64,000 nucleotides of DNA from Anaeromyxobacter sp. (lineage in GTDB: Bacteria > Myxococcota > Myxococcia > Myxococcales > Anaeromyxobacteraceae). Under the pieces are notes generated by a model. It searched no databases and was not told where the DNA came from. It saw nothing but the letters and a program-made list of their open reading frames with translations. Made by a program: the position numbers and the translations under genes. The first letter of the stretch is position 1, and every line of letters starts with the position of its first letter. The stretch lies in assembly GCA_016718565.1 (NCBI GenBank), contig JADKCZ010000003.1:124001-188000 (forward strand). Reading direction: 5' to 3'. Shown here piece by piece: positions 26,703 to 35,019 of this stretch.

Positions 26703-29690
26703 ATGACCGCACCACAGACGTCCAGGCTCGACCGCGACGTACAGCGCTCCATCACCACCCTCGCCGCCGCCGCCAAGGAGGGCTACCGCTGGCTGAGCGA
26801 GTCGGTGCCCGACCTGCTGGCCAGCCCGCTGCGCGAGGAGGAGGAGCTGCTGGCCCGGCTGGCCGCGGCGCTGCCCCGCCTGGCCACCGACCGCGAGGTG
26901 ACGGTGGTGGACCGGGAGCACGAGCTGGTGCTGGCCCGGCTGGACCGGCCCGGCTCGGTCTTCGAGACCCTCAAGCAGATCGAGGACCGCGACATCGCCG
27001 CCTCGGAGATCTTCCACTCCGACGCGCCGGTGCCCGGGCTGTCCCAGGCGCTGGAGGTCCACCGCTACGAGTTCGCCCGCCCGGCCCTGCCCGGCGCCCC
27101 GCCGCCCGAGCCGCTGGCCCGCGAGGCGCGCCGCGCCATCCACGCCGCCGCGGCGGCCAGCCACCCGGACCTCAAGCCGGCCGCGCTCGACGAGGCGCTG
27201 GGCCTGCTGCTGGCCGACAACCAGCACTACGTGCGCCTGGCGCCGGCGAGAGACGTGGCCCAGCTGGCCTGGATCCTCCACCAGTGCCAGGCCCGCGGCG
27301 GCTTCCTGCTCGACCTGGTGGAGGCCCCGGCGGCCGGCGGCGGCGTCGAGACCACCGTGCTCTTCGGGGTGGCCAGCCCGCCCCCGCGCGGCTTCCTCAT
27401 GCAGCTCACCGAGGTCATGAACGCCCTCAACCTGGGGATGCGCCGCTCGCTGGCGCTCTCCGCCGTGGCCGGGGGCCAGCGCTACTTCGTGGCCAGCTTC
27501 CGGGTGGCCCACCGCGAGGGGGTGCCGCTGACCCGCGACTCGGAGCTGTTCCGCAGCCTGCGCCGCCAGATCTTCGCCACCCAGATCCTCTCGGTGGAGG
27601 CGCCCACCTACCGCGACTTCGTCCTGCCCCGCCTGATGACCTGCGAGGACGCCGGGCTGGTCAACGCCTTCATCGGCTTCAGCCACACCAACTGCGCCCA
27701 CAACCAGATCGAGCGGTACACCTTCGAGGACGTGGTGCGGGCCTTCCACTTCCACCCGGAGATGTCCCTCCAGCTGGTCAAGCTCTTCAAGACCCGCTTC
27801 GACCCGGACCTGCCGGACCGCGAGGCGGCCTACGCCCGCGCCCTGGCCGAGGCGGAGCACGAGGTGGCGGCCCACAACACCGGCCACCGCATGCTGGACG
27901 ACTTCCGGCGCTCGCTCTTCCGGGTGGCGCTGATCTTCGTCAGGCGCACCCTCAAGACCAACTTCTTCGTGGACGAGAAGCAGGCGCTGGCCTTCCGCCT
28001 CGACCCGGCCTACCTCGACGACCTGGGGCCGGAGTTCACCGCCGACCTGCCGCCGGAGCGCCCCTTCCGCGTCACCTTCTTCATGGGGCGCTACGGCCTC
28101 GGCTACCACATCGGCTTCGCCGACATCGCCCGCGGCGGCTGGCGCACCATCTTCAGCCACAACCGGGACGACTACGTCACGGTGGCCAACCGGCTCTTCC
28201 GCGAGAACTACGTGCTGGCCCACACCCAGCACCTCAAGAACAAGGACATCTACGAGGGCGGCTCCAAGCTGGTGGTGGTGGTGCACGTGCCTGGGCCGCG
28301 GCGCACCCCGGCGGCGCAGAGCCAGCTGCTCTACAAGGTGCAGCGCGGCTTCATCAACGCCTTCCTGGACGTCTTCGTCACCGAGGGCGGGAAGGCGCGC
28401 GACCCGCGCGTGGTGGACTACTACGGCGAGGACGAGCCCATCGAGCTCGGCCCCGACGAGAACATGCACGACGCCATGATCGAGGAGATCGCCCAGCTCT
28501 CGGTGCGGCGCGGCTACATCCTGGGCGGCGGCATCATGTCGTCCAAGCACGTGGGCATCAACCACAAGGAGTACGGCGTCACCTCCACCGGCGTGGTGGC
28601 CTTCTGCGAGATCGCCATGAAGGAGCGGGGCGTGGACCTGCGCCGCGACCCCTTCTCGGTGAAGTTCACCGGCGGGCCCAACGGCGACGTGGCCGGCAAC
28701 GCCATGCGCCTGCTGCTGGAGCGCTGCCCCGGCGTGGCCATCACGCTCATCGTGGACGGCACCGGCGCGCTGATGGACCCCAGGGGGCTGGACCGCGAGG
28801 CGCTCTCCCAGGTGGTCCTCAAGGCCGACGCCGAGGCCTTCGACCCGTCGCGGCTCTCCCCGGGCGGCTTCGTCCTCTACCGCAACCAGAAGAAGACCGA
28901 TGGGCTGCGCGAGCTGCACCGCCGGGTCGAGATGACCGCCGCCGGCCTGCGATGGGACTGGGTCACCATCGACGACTTCCACCAGGAGTTCGACACCCTG
29001 CTCTTCCGGGTGGAGGCCGACCTGTTCATCCCCGCCGGCGGCCGCCCCGAGACCATCGACCAGGGCAACTGGCGGCAGTACCTCAAGGCCGACGGCACGC
29101 CCAGCGCCCCGGTGATCGTCGAGGGGGCCAACTCCTTCATCACCCCGGAGGCCCGCGTCCGGCTCCAGGAGGCCGGCGTGGTGCTGCTGCGCGACGCCTC
29201 GGCCAACAAGTGCGGCGTCATCTCCTCCTCCTACGAGATCATCGGCAACCTGCTCCTCGACGAGCAGGAGTTCATGGCGCACAAGCCGGAGTACGTGCGC
29301 GACGTGCTGGAGATCCTGGAGCGGCGCGCCACCGACGAGGCCAGCCTGCTGTTCCGGCGCCACCGCGAGGAGGGCGGCCGGCGGCGCTTCACCGAGCTCT
29401 CGGAGGCGCTCAGCGTCGAGATCAACCAGCACAAGGCCCGGCTCTTCCGCTGGTTCGAGGCCCACCCCGAGGAGACCCTCAGGCCGCCCTACCGCCAGGC
29501 CCTGCTGGCCCACCTGCCCCGCCTGATCCGCGAGAACCCCAGCTTCAAGCTGCGCATCAAGCAGCTGCCCCCCAAGTACCGCTCCGCCATCCTGGCCGCC
29601 GAGCTGGCCACCACCATGGTGTACCGCCGGCCGCTCGAGCCCGACTACGGCGCGGCGCTGCACGCCTACACCCAGCAGATGTTCCCCTGA
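26703..29690 (+). CDS. NAD-glutamate dehydrogenase, 115-kDa class
   Basis: 995 residues. The C-terminal half carries the Glu/Leu/Phe/Val dehydrogenase core: FADIARGGWRTI, HTQHLKNKDIYEGGSKLVVV, KYGV-type INHKEYGVTSTGVVAF and the Rossmann region KFTGGPNGDVAGNAM, with VEGANSFITPEAR near the end. The long N-terminal half is the regulatory extension of the 115-kDa class, much shorter than the 180-kDa GdhB class. It deaminates glutamate to 2-oxoglutarate with NAD, regenerating the acceptor used by PatA and GabT and releasing ammonium. GGAGG lies 5 bases before the ATG, 13 bp after gabD. Confidence 0.85.
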   Translation: MTAPQTSRLDRDVQRSITTLAAAAKEGYRWLSESVPDLLASPLREEEELLARLAAALPRLATDREVTVVDREHELVLARLDRPGSVFETLKQIEDRDIAASEIFHSDAPVPGLSQALEVHRYEFARPALPGAPPPEPLAREARRAIHAAAAASHPDLKPAALDEALGLLLADNQHYVRLAPARDVAQLAWILHQCQARGGFLLDLVEAPAAGGGVETTVLFGVASPPPRGFLMQLTEVMNALNLGMRRSLALSAVAGGQRYFVASFRVAHREGVPLTRDSELFRSLRRQIFATQILSVEAPTYRDFVLPRLMTCEDAGLVNAFIGFSHTNCAHNQIERYTFEDVVRAFHFHPEMSLQLVKLFKTRFDPDLPDREAAYARALAEAEHEVAAHNTGHRMLDDFRRSLFRVALIFVRRTLKTNFFVDEKQALAFRLDPAYLDDLGPEFTADLPPERPFRVTFFMGRYGLGYHIGFADIARGGWRTIFSHNRDDYVTVANRLFRENYVLAHTQHLKNKDIYEGGSKLVVVVHVPGPRRTPAAQSQLLYKVQRGFINAFLDVFVTEGGKARDPRVVDYYGEDEPIELGPDENMHDAMIEEIAQLSVRRGYILGGGIMSSKHVGINHKEYGVTSTGVVAFCEIAMKERGVDLRRDPFSVKFTGGPNGDVAGNAMRLLLERCPGVAITLIVDGTGALMDPRGLDREALSQVVLKADAEAFDPSRLSPGGFVLYRNQKKTDGLRELHRRVEMTAAGLRWDWVTIDDFHQEFDTLLFRVEADLFIPAGGRPETIDQGNWRQYLKADGTPSAPVIVEGANSFITPEARVRLQEAGVVLLRDASANKCGVISSSYEIIGNLLLDEQEFMAHKPEYVRDVLEILERRATDEASLLFRRHREEGGRRRFTELSEALSVEINQHKARLFRWFEAHPEETLRPPYRQALLAHLPRLIRENPSFKLRIKQLPPKYRSAILAAELATTMVYRRPLEPDYGAALHAYTQQMFP

Positions 29691-29724
29691 CCGGCGGGCC
29701 GCGGCCCGACCTCCTGGAGTGCCC

Positions 29725-31149
29725 ATGAACCTGAAGTGCCTCATCGGCGGCGAGCTGGTCCTCGGCCACGGCCCGGCCGAGGTGATCCTCGACCCGGCCA
29801 GCGGCGCCCAGCTGGCCCTGGTGCCCGAGGCCTCGGCCGAGCAGGTGGCGGCCGCCGCCGCCGCCGCCGCCGCCGCCTTCCCGGCCTGGAGCCGCACCGT
29901 CCCGAAGGACCGGGCCGCCCTGCTGCTCAAGCTGGCCGACGCGGTGGAGGCCCACGGCCCGGCCCTGGCCGCGCTCGAGTCGCGCAACACCGGCAAGCCG
30001 CTGGCGGCCGCGCTCAACGACGAGATCCCGGCCATCGCCGACGTCTTCCGCTTCTTCGCCGGCGCGGCCCGCTGCATGTCCGGCGCGGTCACCGGCGAGT
30101 ACGCGGCCGGCTTCACCTCCATGATCCGGCGCGACCCGCTGGGCGTGGTGGCCTCCATCGCCCCGTGGAACTACCCGCTCATGATGGCGGCCTGGAAGCT
30201 GGCCCCGGCGCTGGCGGCCGGCAACACCGTGGTGCTGAAGCCCTCCGAGCAGACCCCGCTCACCTCGCTGGCGCTGGCCGAGCTGATCACGGCCATCTTC
30301 CCGCCCGGGGTGGTCAACGTGGTGGCCGGGCGCGGCCCCACCGTGGGGGCCGGGCTGGTGGCCCAGCCCCAGGTGCGGCTGGTGTCGGTGACCGGCTCCA
30401 TCGGCAGCGGCCAGAAGATCCTGGAGCAGGCCTCCCGCAGCCTGATCCGCACCCACCTCGAGCTGGGCGGCAAGGCGCCGGTCATCGTCTTCGACGACGC
30501 CGACCTGGAGCAGGTGGTGAGCGGCCTGCGCGCCTTCTCCTTCTACAACGCCGGCCAGGACTGCACGGCCGCCTGCCGGGTCTACGCCGGGGCCAAGGTG
30601 TACGACCGGCTGGTGGCCGACCTGACCGCCGCCGCCGCCAGCCTCAGGATGGGCACCCAGGAGGAGCCGGGCGTGGAGATGGGGCCGCTCATCACCGCGG
30701 CCCACCGCGACCGGGTCAAGGGCTTCGTGGACCGGGCCGCCGCGCTGAAGCACGTGGAGATCACCACCGGCGGGAAGGTGGGGGCCGGCGCCGGCTTCTT
30801 CTACCAGCCCACGGTGGTGGCCGGCGCCACCCAGCAGGACGAGATCGTCCGCCGGGAGGTCTTCGGGCCGGTGGTCTCGGTGACCCGCTTCGACGACGTG
30901 GAGCAGGCCGTGACCTGGGCCAACGACTCCGACTACGGCCTGTCGTCCTCGGTCTGGACCCGCGACGTCTCGCGCGCCATGCAGGTGGCCGCCCGGCTCC
31001 AGTACGGCGCCACCTGGATCAACACCCACTTCATGCTGGTGTCCGAGATGCCCCACGGCGGCGTCAAGCAGTCGGGCTACGGCAAGGACCTGTCGATGTA
31101 CGCCCTCGAGGACTACACCTCGGTGCGCCACGTCATGGTGAAGTTCTAG
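29725..31149 (+). CDS. patD: 4-aminobutanal (gamma-aminobutyraldehyde) dehydrogenase
   Basis: 474 residues, like Escherichia coli PatD (YdcW), with nearly unbroken similarity in the motif regions: NDEIPAIADVFRFFAGAARC, MIRRDPLGVVASIAPWNYPL, LELGGKAPVIVFDDADLE (Glu246), YNAGQDCTAACRVYA (catalytic Cys280), HFMLVSEMPHGGVKQSGYGK and the closing LEDYTSVRHVMVKF. It oxidizes 4-aminobutanal to GABA with NAD. The ATG at 29725 has CTGGAG upstream and is preferred over the GTG six bases earlier. It consumes the PatA product made by a gene about 18 kb away in the same window. Confidence 0.93.
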   Translation: MNLKCLIGGELVLGHGPAEVILDPASGAQLALVPEASAEQVAAAAAAAAAAFPAWSRTVPKDRAALLLKLADAVEAHGPALAALESRNTGKPLAAALNDEIPAIADVFRFFAGAARCMSGAVTGEYAAGFTSMIRRDPLGVVASIAPWNYPLMMAAWKLAPALAAGNTVVLKPSEQTPLTSLALAELITAIFPPGVVNVVAGRGPTVGAGLVAQPQVRLVSVTGSIGSGQKILEQASRSLIRTHLELGGKAPVIVFDDADLEQVVSGLRAFSFYNAGQDCTAACRVYAGAKVYDRLVADLTAAAASLRMGTQEEPGVEMGPLITAAHRDRVKGFVDRAAALKHVEITTGGKVGAGAGFFYQPTVVAGATQQDEIVRREVFGPVVSVTRFDDVEQAVTWANDSDYGLSSSVWTRDVSRAMQVAARLQYGATWINTHFMLVSEMPHGGVKQSGYGKDLSMYALEDYTSVRHVMVKF

Positions 31150-31177
31150 GCCCGCGGGCCTCCGGGAGATCGGCCAC

Positions 31178-32446
31178 ATGAGCGACAACGCCAGCCTGCG
31201 GGCGCGGCGCGAGGCGGCCACGCCCCGCGGCGTCGGGATCAGCACCCCCTTCTTCGTGTCACGCGCCGAGAACAGCGAGCTGTGGGACGTGGAGGGGCGG
31301 CGCTACATCGACTTCGCCGGCGGCATCGCGGTGCTCAACACCGGCCACCGCCACCCGCGGGTGGTGGCGGCGCTCAGGGCGCAGCTCGACGCCTTCACCC
31401 ACACCGCCTACCAGGTGGCCGCCTACGAGTCCTACGTGGCGCTGGCGGAGCGGCTCATCCGGCTCACCCCCGGCGGGCACGCCAAGAAGGCCACCTTCTT
31501 CTCCACCGGGGCCGAGGCGGTGGAGAACGCCGTCAAGATCGCGCGGGCCGCCACCGGCCGGCCCGGCGTCGTGGCCTTCAGCGGCGCCTTCCACGGCCGG
31601 ACCATGATGGGCATGGCGCTGACCGGCAAGGTGGTGCCCTACAAGGTGGGCTTCGGCCCGTTCCCGGGCGACGTCTGGCACATCCCCTTCCCCATGAAGC
31701 TGCACGGGGTCACCACCGCCGACTCCCTCGAGGCGCTGCACCGGCTCTTCAAGGCCGACGTGGACCCGCGCCGGGTGGCCGCCATCATCATCGAGCCCGT
31801 CCAGGGCGAGGGCGGCTTCTACCCGGCCCCGCCCGAGCTCCTGCAGGCGCTGCGGGCCGAGTGCGACGAGCACGGCATCCTGCTCATCGCCGACGAGATC
31901 CAGACCGGCTTCGCCCGCACCGGGCGGATGTTCGCGATGTTTCACCATCAGGTGCAGGTGGACCTGATGACCGTGGCCAAGTCGCTGGGCGCCGGGCTGC
32001 CCATCTCCGGCGTGGTGGGCCGGGCCGAGGTGATGGACGCCCCGGCGCCGGGCGGCCTGGGCGGCACCTACGCCGGCAACCCGCTGGCCACCGCCGCGGC
32101 CCACGCCGTGCTCGACGTCATCGCGGAGGAGCGGCTGGAGGAGCGCGCCACCCTGCTGGGCGGGCGCCTCTCGGCGCGCCTCTCGGCGCTGGCGCCCCGG
32201 GTGCCGCAGCTGGCCGAGGTGCGCGGCCCCGGCGCCATGCTGGCGGCCGAGTTCATGAAGCCGGGCGGCGGCGGGCCGGACCCCGACTTCGCGAAGCTGG
32301 TGCAGGGCCGGGCGCTGGAGCAGGGGCTGGTGCTGCTCACCTGCGGCGTGCACGCCAACGTGCTGCGCTTCCTCTTCCCGCTCACCATCCAGGACGCGGT
32401 GTTCGAGGAGGGGCTCGGCATCCTGGAGCGGTCGCTGCTGGCCTGA
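31178..32446 (+). CDS. gabT: 4-aminobutyrate aminotransferase
   Basis: 422 residues, the usual GabT size. Class-III PLP signature: YIDFAGGIAVLNTGHRHP, FFSTGAEAVENAVKIAR, FHGRTMMGMALTGK, IIEPVQGEGGFYPAP, ADEIQTGFARTGRMFA, and the PLP lysine Lys268 in VAKSLGAGLPISGVVGR. It transfers the amino group of GABA to 2-oxoglutarate, giving succinate semialdehyde for GabD. Last gene of the gabD operon, 28 bp after patD; a GC hairpin follows the stop. Confidence 0.92.
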   Translation: MSDNASLRARREAATPRGVGISTPFFVSRAENSELWDVEGRRYIDFAGGIAVLNTGHRHPRVVAALRAQLDAFTHTAYQVAAYESYVALAERLIRLTPGGHAKKATFFSTGAEAVENAVKIARAATGRPGVVAFSGAFHGRTMMGMALTGKVVPYKVGFGPFPGDVWHIPFPMKLHGVTTADSLEALHRLFKADVDPRRVAAIIIEPVQGEGGFYPAPPELLQALRAECDEHGILLIADEIQTGFARTGRMFAMFHHQVQVDLMTVAKSLGAGLPISGVVGRAEVMDAPAPGGLGGTYAGNPLATAAAHAVLDVIAEERLEERATLLGGRLSARLSALAPRVPQLAEVRGPGAMLAAEFMKPGGGGPDPDFAKLVQGRALEQGLVLLTCGVHANVLRFLFPLTIQDAVFEEGLGILERSLLA

Positions 32447-32451
32447 GCGCC

Positions 32452-32474
32452 GGCCGCGCCCCCGGGGCGCGGCC
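32452..32474 (+). terminator. GC hairpin after gabT
   Basis: GGCCGCGCC (32452-32460) and GGCGCGGCC (32466-32474) form a perfect 9-bp stem starting just after the gabT stop. No T-tract follows, so terminator strength is uncertain. Short CCCGGACCCGG-type direct repeats fill the next 60 bp. Confidence 0.5.
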
Positions 32475-32566
32475 CTCCCGGGCCCGGACCCGGACCCGGG
32501 CCCGGTCCCGGACCCTGCGCCGCGGTTCCGCTGGATCGGGGCGCCGGCGCGCGGTATCGACTCGCC

Positions 32567-33082
32567 ATGTCGCTCCTCTCCTGGCTCGGGCTGGCGCCCG
32601 CCGACGACCGCACCCGCGACCCGGACGCCATCCAGGTGCTGATGGGCCCGCTCCTGGCCCTGGGACCCGAGCGGGCCCGCTTCCTGGCGCTCTTCGCCTT
32701 CGTGCTGGCGCGGGTGGCCCACGCCGACGCCGAGCTGAGCGAGGCCGAGCTCGGCCACATCCGCCACGAGCTGGCCACCCGGGGGCAGCTGCCGGCGGAG
32801 CAGGCGGCGCTGGTGGCGCGGCTGGCCGCCGAGCAGCACCAGCTGGCCGGCGGCACCCACGGCTTCCTGGCCACCCGCGAGCTGCGCGAGCTGGCCTCCC
32901 ACGAGGAGAAGCTGGCGGTGCTCGACTGCCTCTTCGGCGTGGCCTCGGCCGACCAGCACCTCTCGGGCGTCGAGGAGGAGGCCATCCGCGGCATCTCCCG
33001 CGAGCTCCTGCTCGGCAACGACGAGTACCTGTGGGTGCGGGCCCGCTACCGCGAGCACCGGGCGGTCCACAAGCCGGACTAG
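32567..33082 (+). CDS. TerB-like helical protein
   Basis: 171 residues, all helical in appearance. ARFLALFAFVLARVAHADAELSEAEL and VLDCLFGVASADQHLSGVEEEAIRGIS are the two acidic, EF-hand-like ADxxLSxxE segments of TerB/DjlA-N-type domains, which bind metal. Despite the family name 'tellurite resistance', no ter cluster is present, so the role is unknown. It stands alone between the gabD operon and the lipoprotein pair. Confidence 0.7.
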   Translation: MSLLSWLGLAPADDRTRDPDAIQVLMGPLLALGPERARFLALFAFVLARVAHADAELSEAELGHIRHELATRGQLPAEQAALVARLAAEQHQLAGGTHGFLATRELRELASHEEKLAVLDCLFGVASADQHLSGVEEEAIRGISRELLLGNDEYLWVRARYREHRAVHKPD

Positions 33083-33351
33083 CCGACGCCAGGCGAGCCG
33101 GGTCACGCCCGGGGCGCTCGGGTGGTCGCGACGGCTGGCCGGCGGGATCGCCCGGATACCCGGCCAAGACGTCTGCCGAACGTCCGCAAACGCCGTTCGC
33201 GGCCAGCGATGGGCCGCCTGGCCAGGCCTGGGCCATCGATCGGGCCCAGACCTGGCCTGGTTCGTTCCATGCAGCCGGACTGCCCGCATCGCCCCGAACC
33301 GGGGAAACCGCGCCGAGCCAGGCGCCCGTCCACGCAGCAAGGAAGGACCTC
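33083..33351. other. 269-bp spacer with a 15-bp imperfect hairpin
   Basis: No gene is seen. An inverted repeat at 33220-33257 (arm GCCAGGCCTGGGCC against GGCCCAGACCTGGC, one mismatch, 8-base loop ATCGATCG) could end the TerB transcript or shape the leader of the next gene. No convincing promoter is visible. Confidence 0.45.
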
Positions 33352-33723
33352 ATGAAGCTCTCCTTCAGGAGCGCCAGCGCGCTGCTCGCCGCCGGCGTCG
33401 TGACCACCACCCTCGCCGTGGGCTGCGCCAACGCGCCGCTGCGCACCGAGGCGTCCACGTCGGGGATCCGCGCCGCCGAGGAGGTGGGCGCCCCCACGGT
33501 GCCCAGGGCCGCCCTCCACCTGCAGCTCGCCAAGGAGGAGCTGGAGCACGCCAAGGCGCTGGAGGCGAAGGGCGAGGGGGGCCAGGCCGCCTCCATGCTG
33601 GAGCGGTCGGAGGTCGACGCCGAGCTGGCCGTGGCGCTCTCCCGGGAGGCCAGCGAGGAGTCGGAGGCCCGGGCGGCCCTGGAGCGCGTTCGCCAGCTTC
33701 GCCAGAACGCCAAGACCCCGTGA
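33352..33723 (+). CDS. DUF4398-type lipoprotein
   Basis: 123 residues. Signal MKLSFRSASALLAAGVVTTTLAVGC gives a lipobox ending at Cys25. The remainder is helical: APTVPRAALHLQLAKEELEHAKALEAKGEGGQAASMLERSEVDAELA (split: LQLAKEELEHAKAL, SMLERSEVDAELAVAL), the DUF4398 pattern. An AAGGA ribosome site precedes the ATG. It stands 34 bp before an OmpA-domain lipoprotein with a similar N-terminal helical region, a pairing often seen in envelope operons. Function is unknown. Confidence 0.75.
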   Translation: MKLSFRSASALLAAGVVTTTLAVGCANAPLRTEASTSGIRAAEEVGAPTVPRAALHLQLAKEELEHAKALEAKGEGGQAASMLERSEVDAELAVALSREASEESEARAALERVRQLRQNAKTP

Positions 33724-33757
33724 GCCTGCCAGCCCGATCACCGAAAGGGACCACCCC

Positions 33758-34774
33758 ATGACCTTGAATCAACTCCTCGCCATCATCGCCGGCGCCGCAC
33801 TCCTCGCCGGCTGCGCCTCCTCGGCTCCCAGGGAGCTGGTCGGCGCCCGAGAGGCCTACCGGCGCGCCAGCACCGGGAGCGCGGCCACCGTCGCGCCGGC
33901 GGACCTGCACGTCGCCAGGAAGGCGCTCGACCAGGCGGAGAAGTCCTTCAAGGACGACGCCGACTCCTTCCGGACGCGGGACCTGGCCTACGTGGCCCAG
34001 CGCAGGTCGGAGATCGCCGAGGCCAGGGCCTCCATCGTCACCGGGCAGAAGACCCAGGTCCGGGCCAACGCCGACTACCAGGCCACCCAGGGCGCCTTGG
34101 CCGCCGAGACCAGGCAGGATCTGAGCGAGGCGCGCCAGGCCCTGGCGAGCTCGGAGCGCGCGGGTGAGCGGAGGCTGGAGCGGCTCTCCAGCGAGCAGGA
34201 GGCGCGCGCGGCGGCCGAGCAGCAGGCCGCGGTGGCGCGGGAGCGGCTCACCGCCGAGCAGCAGGCGCGGACCACGGCCGACCAGGCCCGGACCGTGGCC
34301 GACCAGCAGGCCCGCGCCGCGGCCGACCAGGCCCGGGCCGCGGCCGAGCAGCAGGCGGCCGCGCTGCAGGCCGCGCTGGCCAAGCTCGCCGCCGTGAGGG
34401 AGGAGCCCCGGGGGATGGTCATCACGCTCTCCGGGAGCGTGCTCTTCGCCTCCAACCGGTCGGCCCTGCTGCCCGAGGCGCGCCGGCGGCTCGACCAGGT
34501 GGCCGAGGTGCTGCTGGCCACCCGCGAGCGCACCCTGGTCGTCGAGGGGCACACCGACTCGCAGGGGTCCGACCAGAGGAACCTGGTCCTGTCCCAGGCC
34601 CGCGCGGACGCCGTCCGCAGCTACCTGGTGGGCAAGGACTACCAGGCCGACCTGGTCACCGCCCGCGGGATGGGTGAGGGCCAGCCGGTCGCCGACAACA
34701 CCACCCCCGAGGGCCGGGCCAACAACCGGCGCGTCGAGATCGTGGTCCAGCGCGAGCCGCACGCCTCCAGGTAG
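33758..34774 (+). CDS. OmpA-family lipoprotein with DUF4398 and coiled-coil region
   Basis: 338 residues. Lipoprotein signal MTLNQLLAIIAGAALLAGC, a DUF4398-like helical segment (about 25-95), and an Ala/Glu/Gln/Arg-rich coiled coil (about 110-215, repeats such as EQQARTTADQAR). The C-terminal OmpA peptidoglycan-binding domain (about 220-338) has VLFASNRSALLPEARRRLDQVAEVL and VEGHTDSQGSDQRNLVLSQARADAVRSYL. It likely tethers the outer membrane to peptidoglycan. Probably co-transcribed with the preceding lipoprotein. Confidence 0.85.
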   Translation: MTLNQLLAIIAGAALLAGCASSAPRELVGAREAYRRASTGSAATVAPADLHVARKALDQAEKSFKDDADSFRTRDLAYVAQRRSEIAEARASIVTGQKTQVRANADYQATQGALAAETRQDLSEARQALASSERAGERRLERLSSEQEARAAAEQQAAVARERLTAEQQARTTADQARTVADQQARAAADQARAAAEQQAAALQAALAKLAAVREEPRGMVITLSGSVLFASNRSALLPEARRRLDQVAEVLLATRERTLVVEGHTDSQGSDQRNLVLSQARADAVRSYLVGKDYQADLVTARGMGEGQPVADNTTPEGRANNRRVEIVVQREPHASR

Positions 34775-34841
34775 CCGGAGCCGCGCCGCCGGCCGCCCGC
34801 GAGGCGGCCCAGGCGGCGCGGGCGCTCCCGAGCCGCACCTC

Positions 34842-34884
34842 GTGCCCCGGTGCCCAGGCGCATCCCGCCTGGCATCCGGGGCAC
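34842..34884 (+). terminator. Long hairpin after the OmpA lipoprotein gene
   Basis: GTGCCCCGG (34842-34850) pairs with CCGGGGCAC (34876-34884). Inside, TGCCCAGGCG pairs with CGCCTGGCA with one bulge, leaving a short loop. The stem is followed by CCGTTTGTGTTGTT, moderately T-rich, so a terminator is plausible. Confidence 0.55.
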
Positions 34885-34890
34885 CCGTTT

Positions 34891-34916
34891 GTGTTGTTCG
34901 GGCGCCCGAACAACAC
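34891..34916. repeat. Perfect 26-bp palindrome
   Basis: GTGTTGTTCGGGC is followed directly by its exact reverse complement GCCCGAACAACAC. With no loop it is more like a protein-binding or cruciform-type element than a simple terminator. It sits 6 bp past the hairpin and about 100 bp before the next gene. Confidence 0.8.
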
Positions 34917-35019
34917 CGAAGGGTCGCTGCGCGGGTGGTGGCTGCGACGTCCACCTTTCCGGCGCCAGTCCCACCCCGGCCCTCGCCTGCTCCTTCCAGG
35001 CCCGGGTAGGCTCCCCGCC

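Noticed and set aside
32567..33082. Tellurite-resistance function
   Set aside because: Only a TerB-like fold is present; no terZACDE genes are nearby, so the name gives no function.
33223..33240. Sigma-54-like TGGCCAGGCCTGGGC before the DUF4398 lipoprotein
   Set aside because: Only GG/GC spacing agrees and the sequence is part of an inverted repeat; chance matches are frequent at this GC content.
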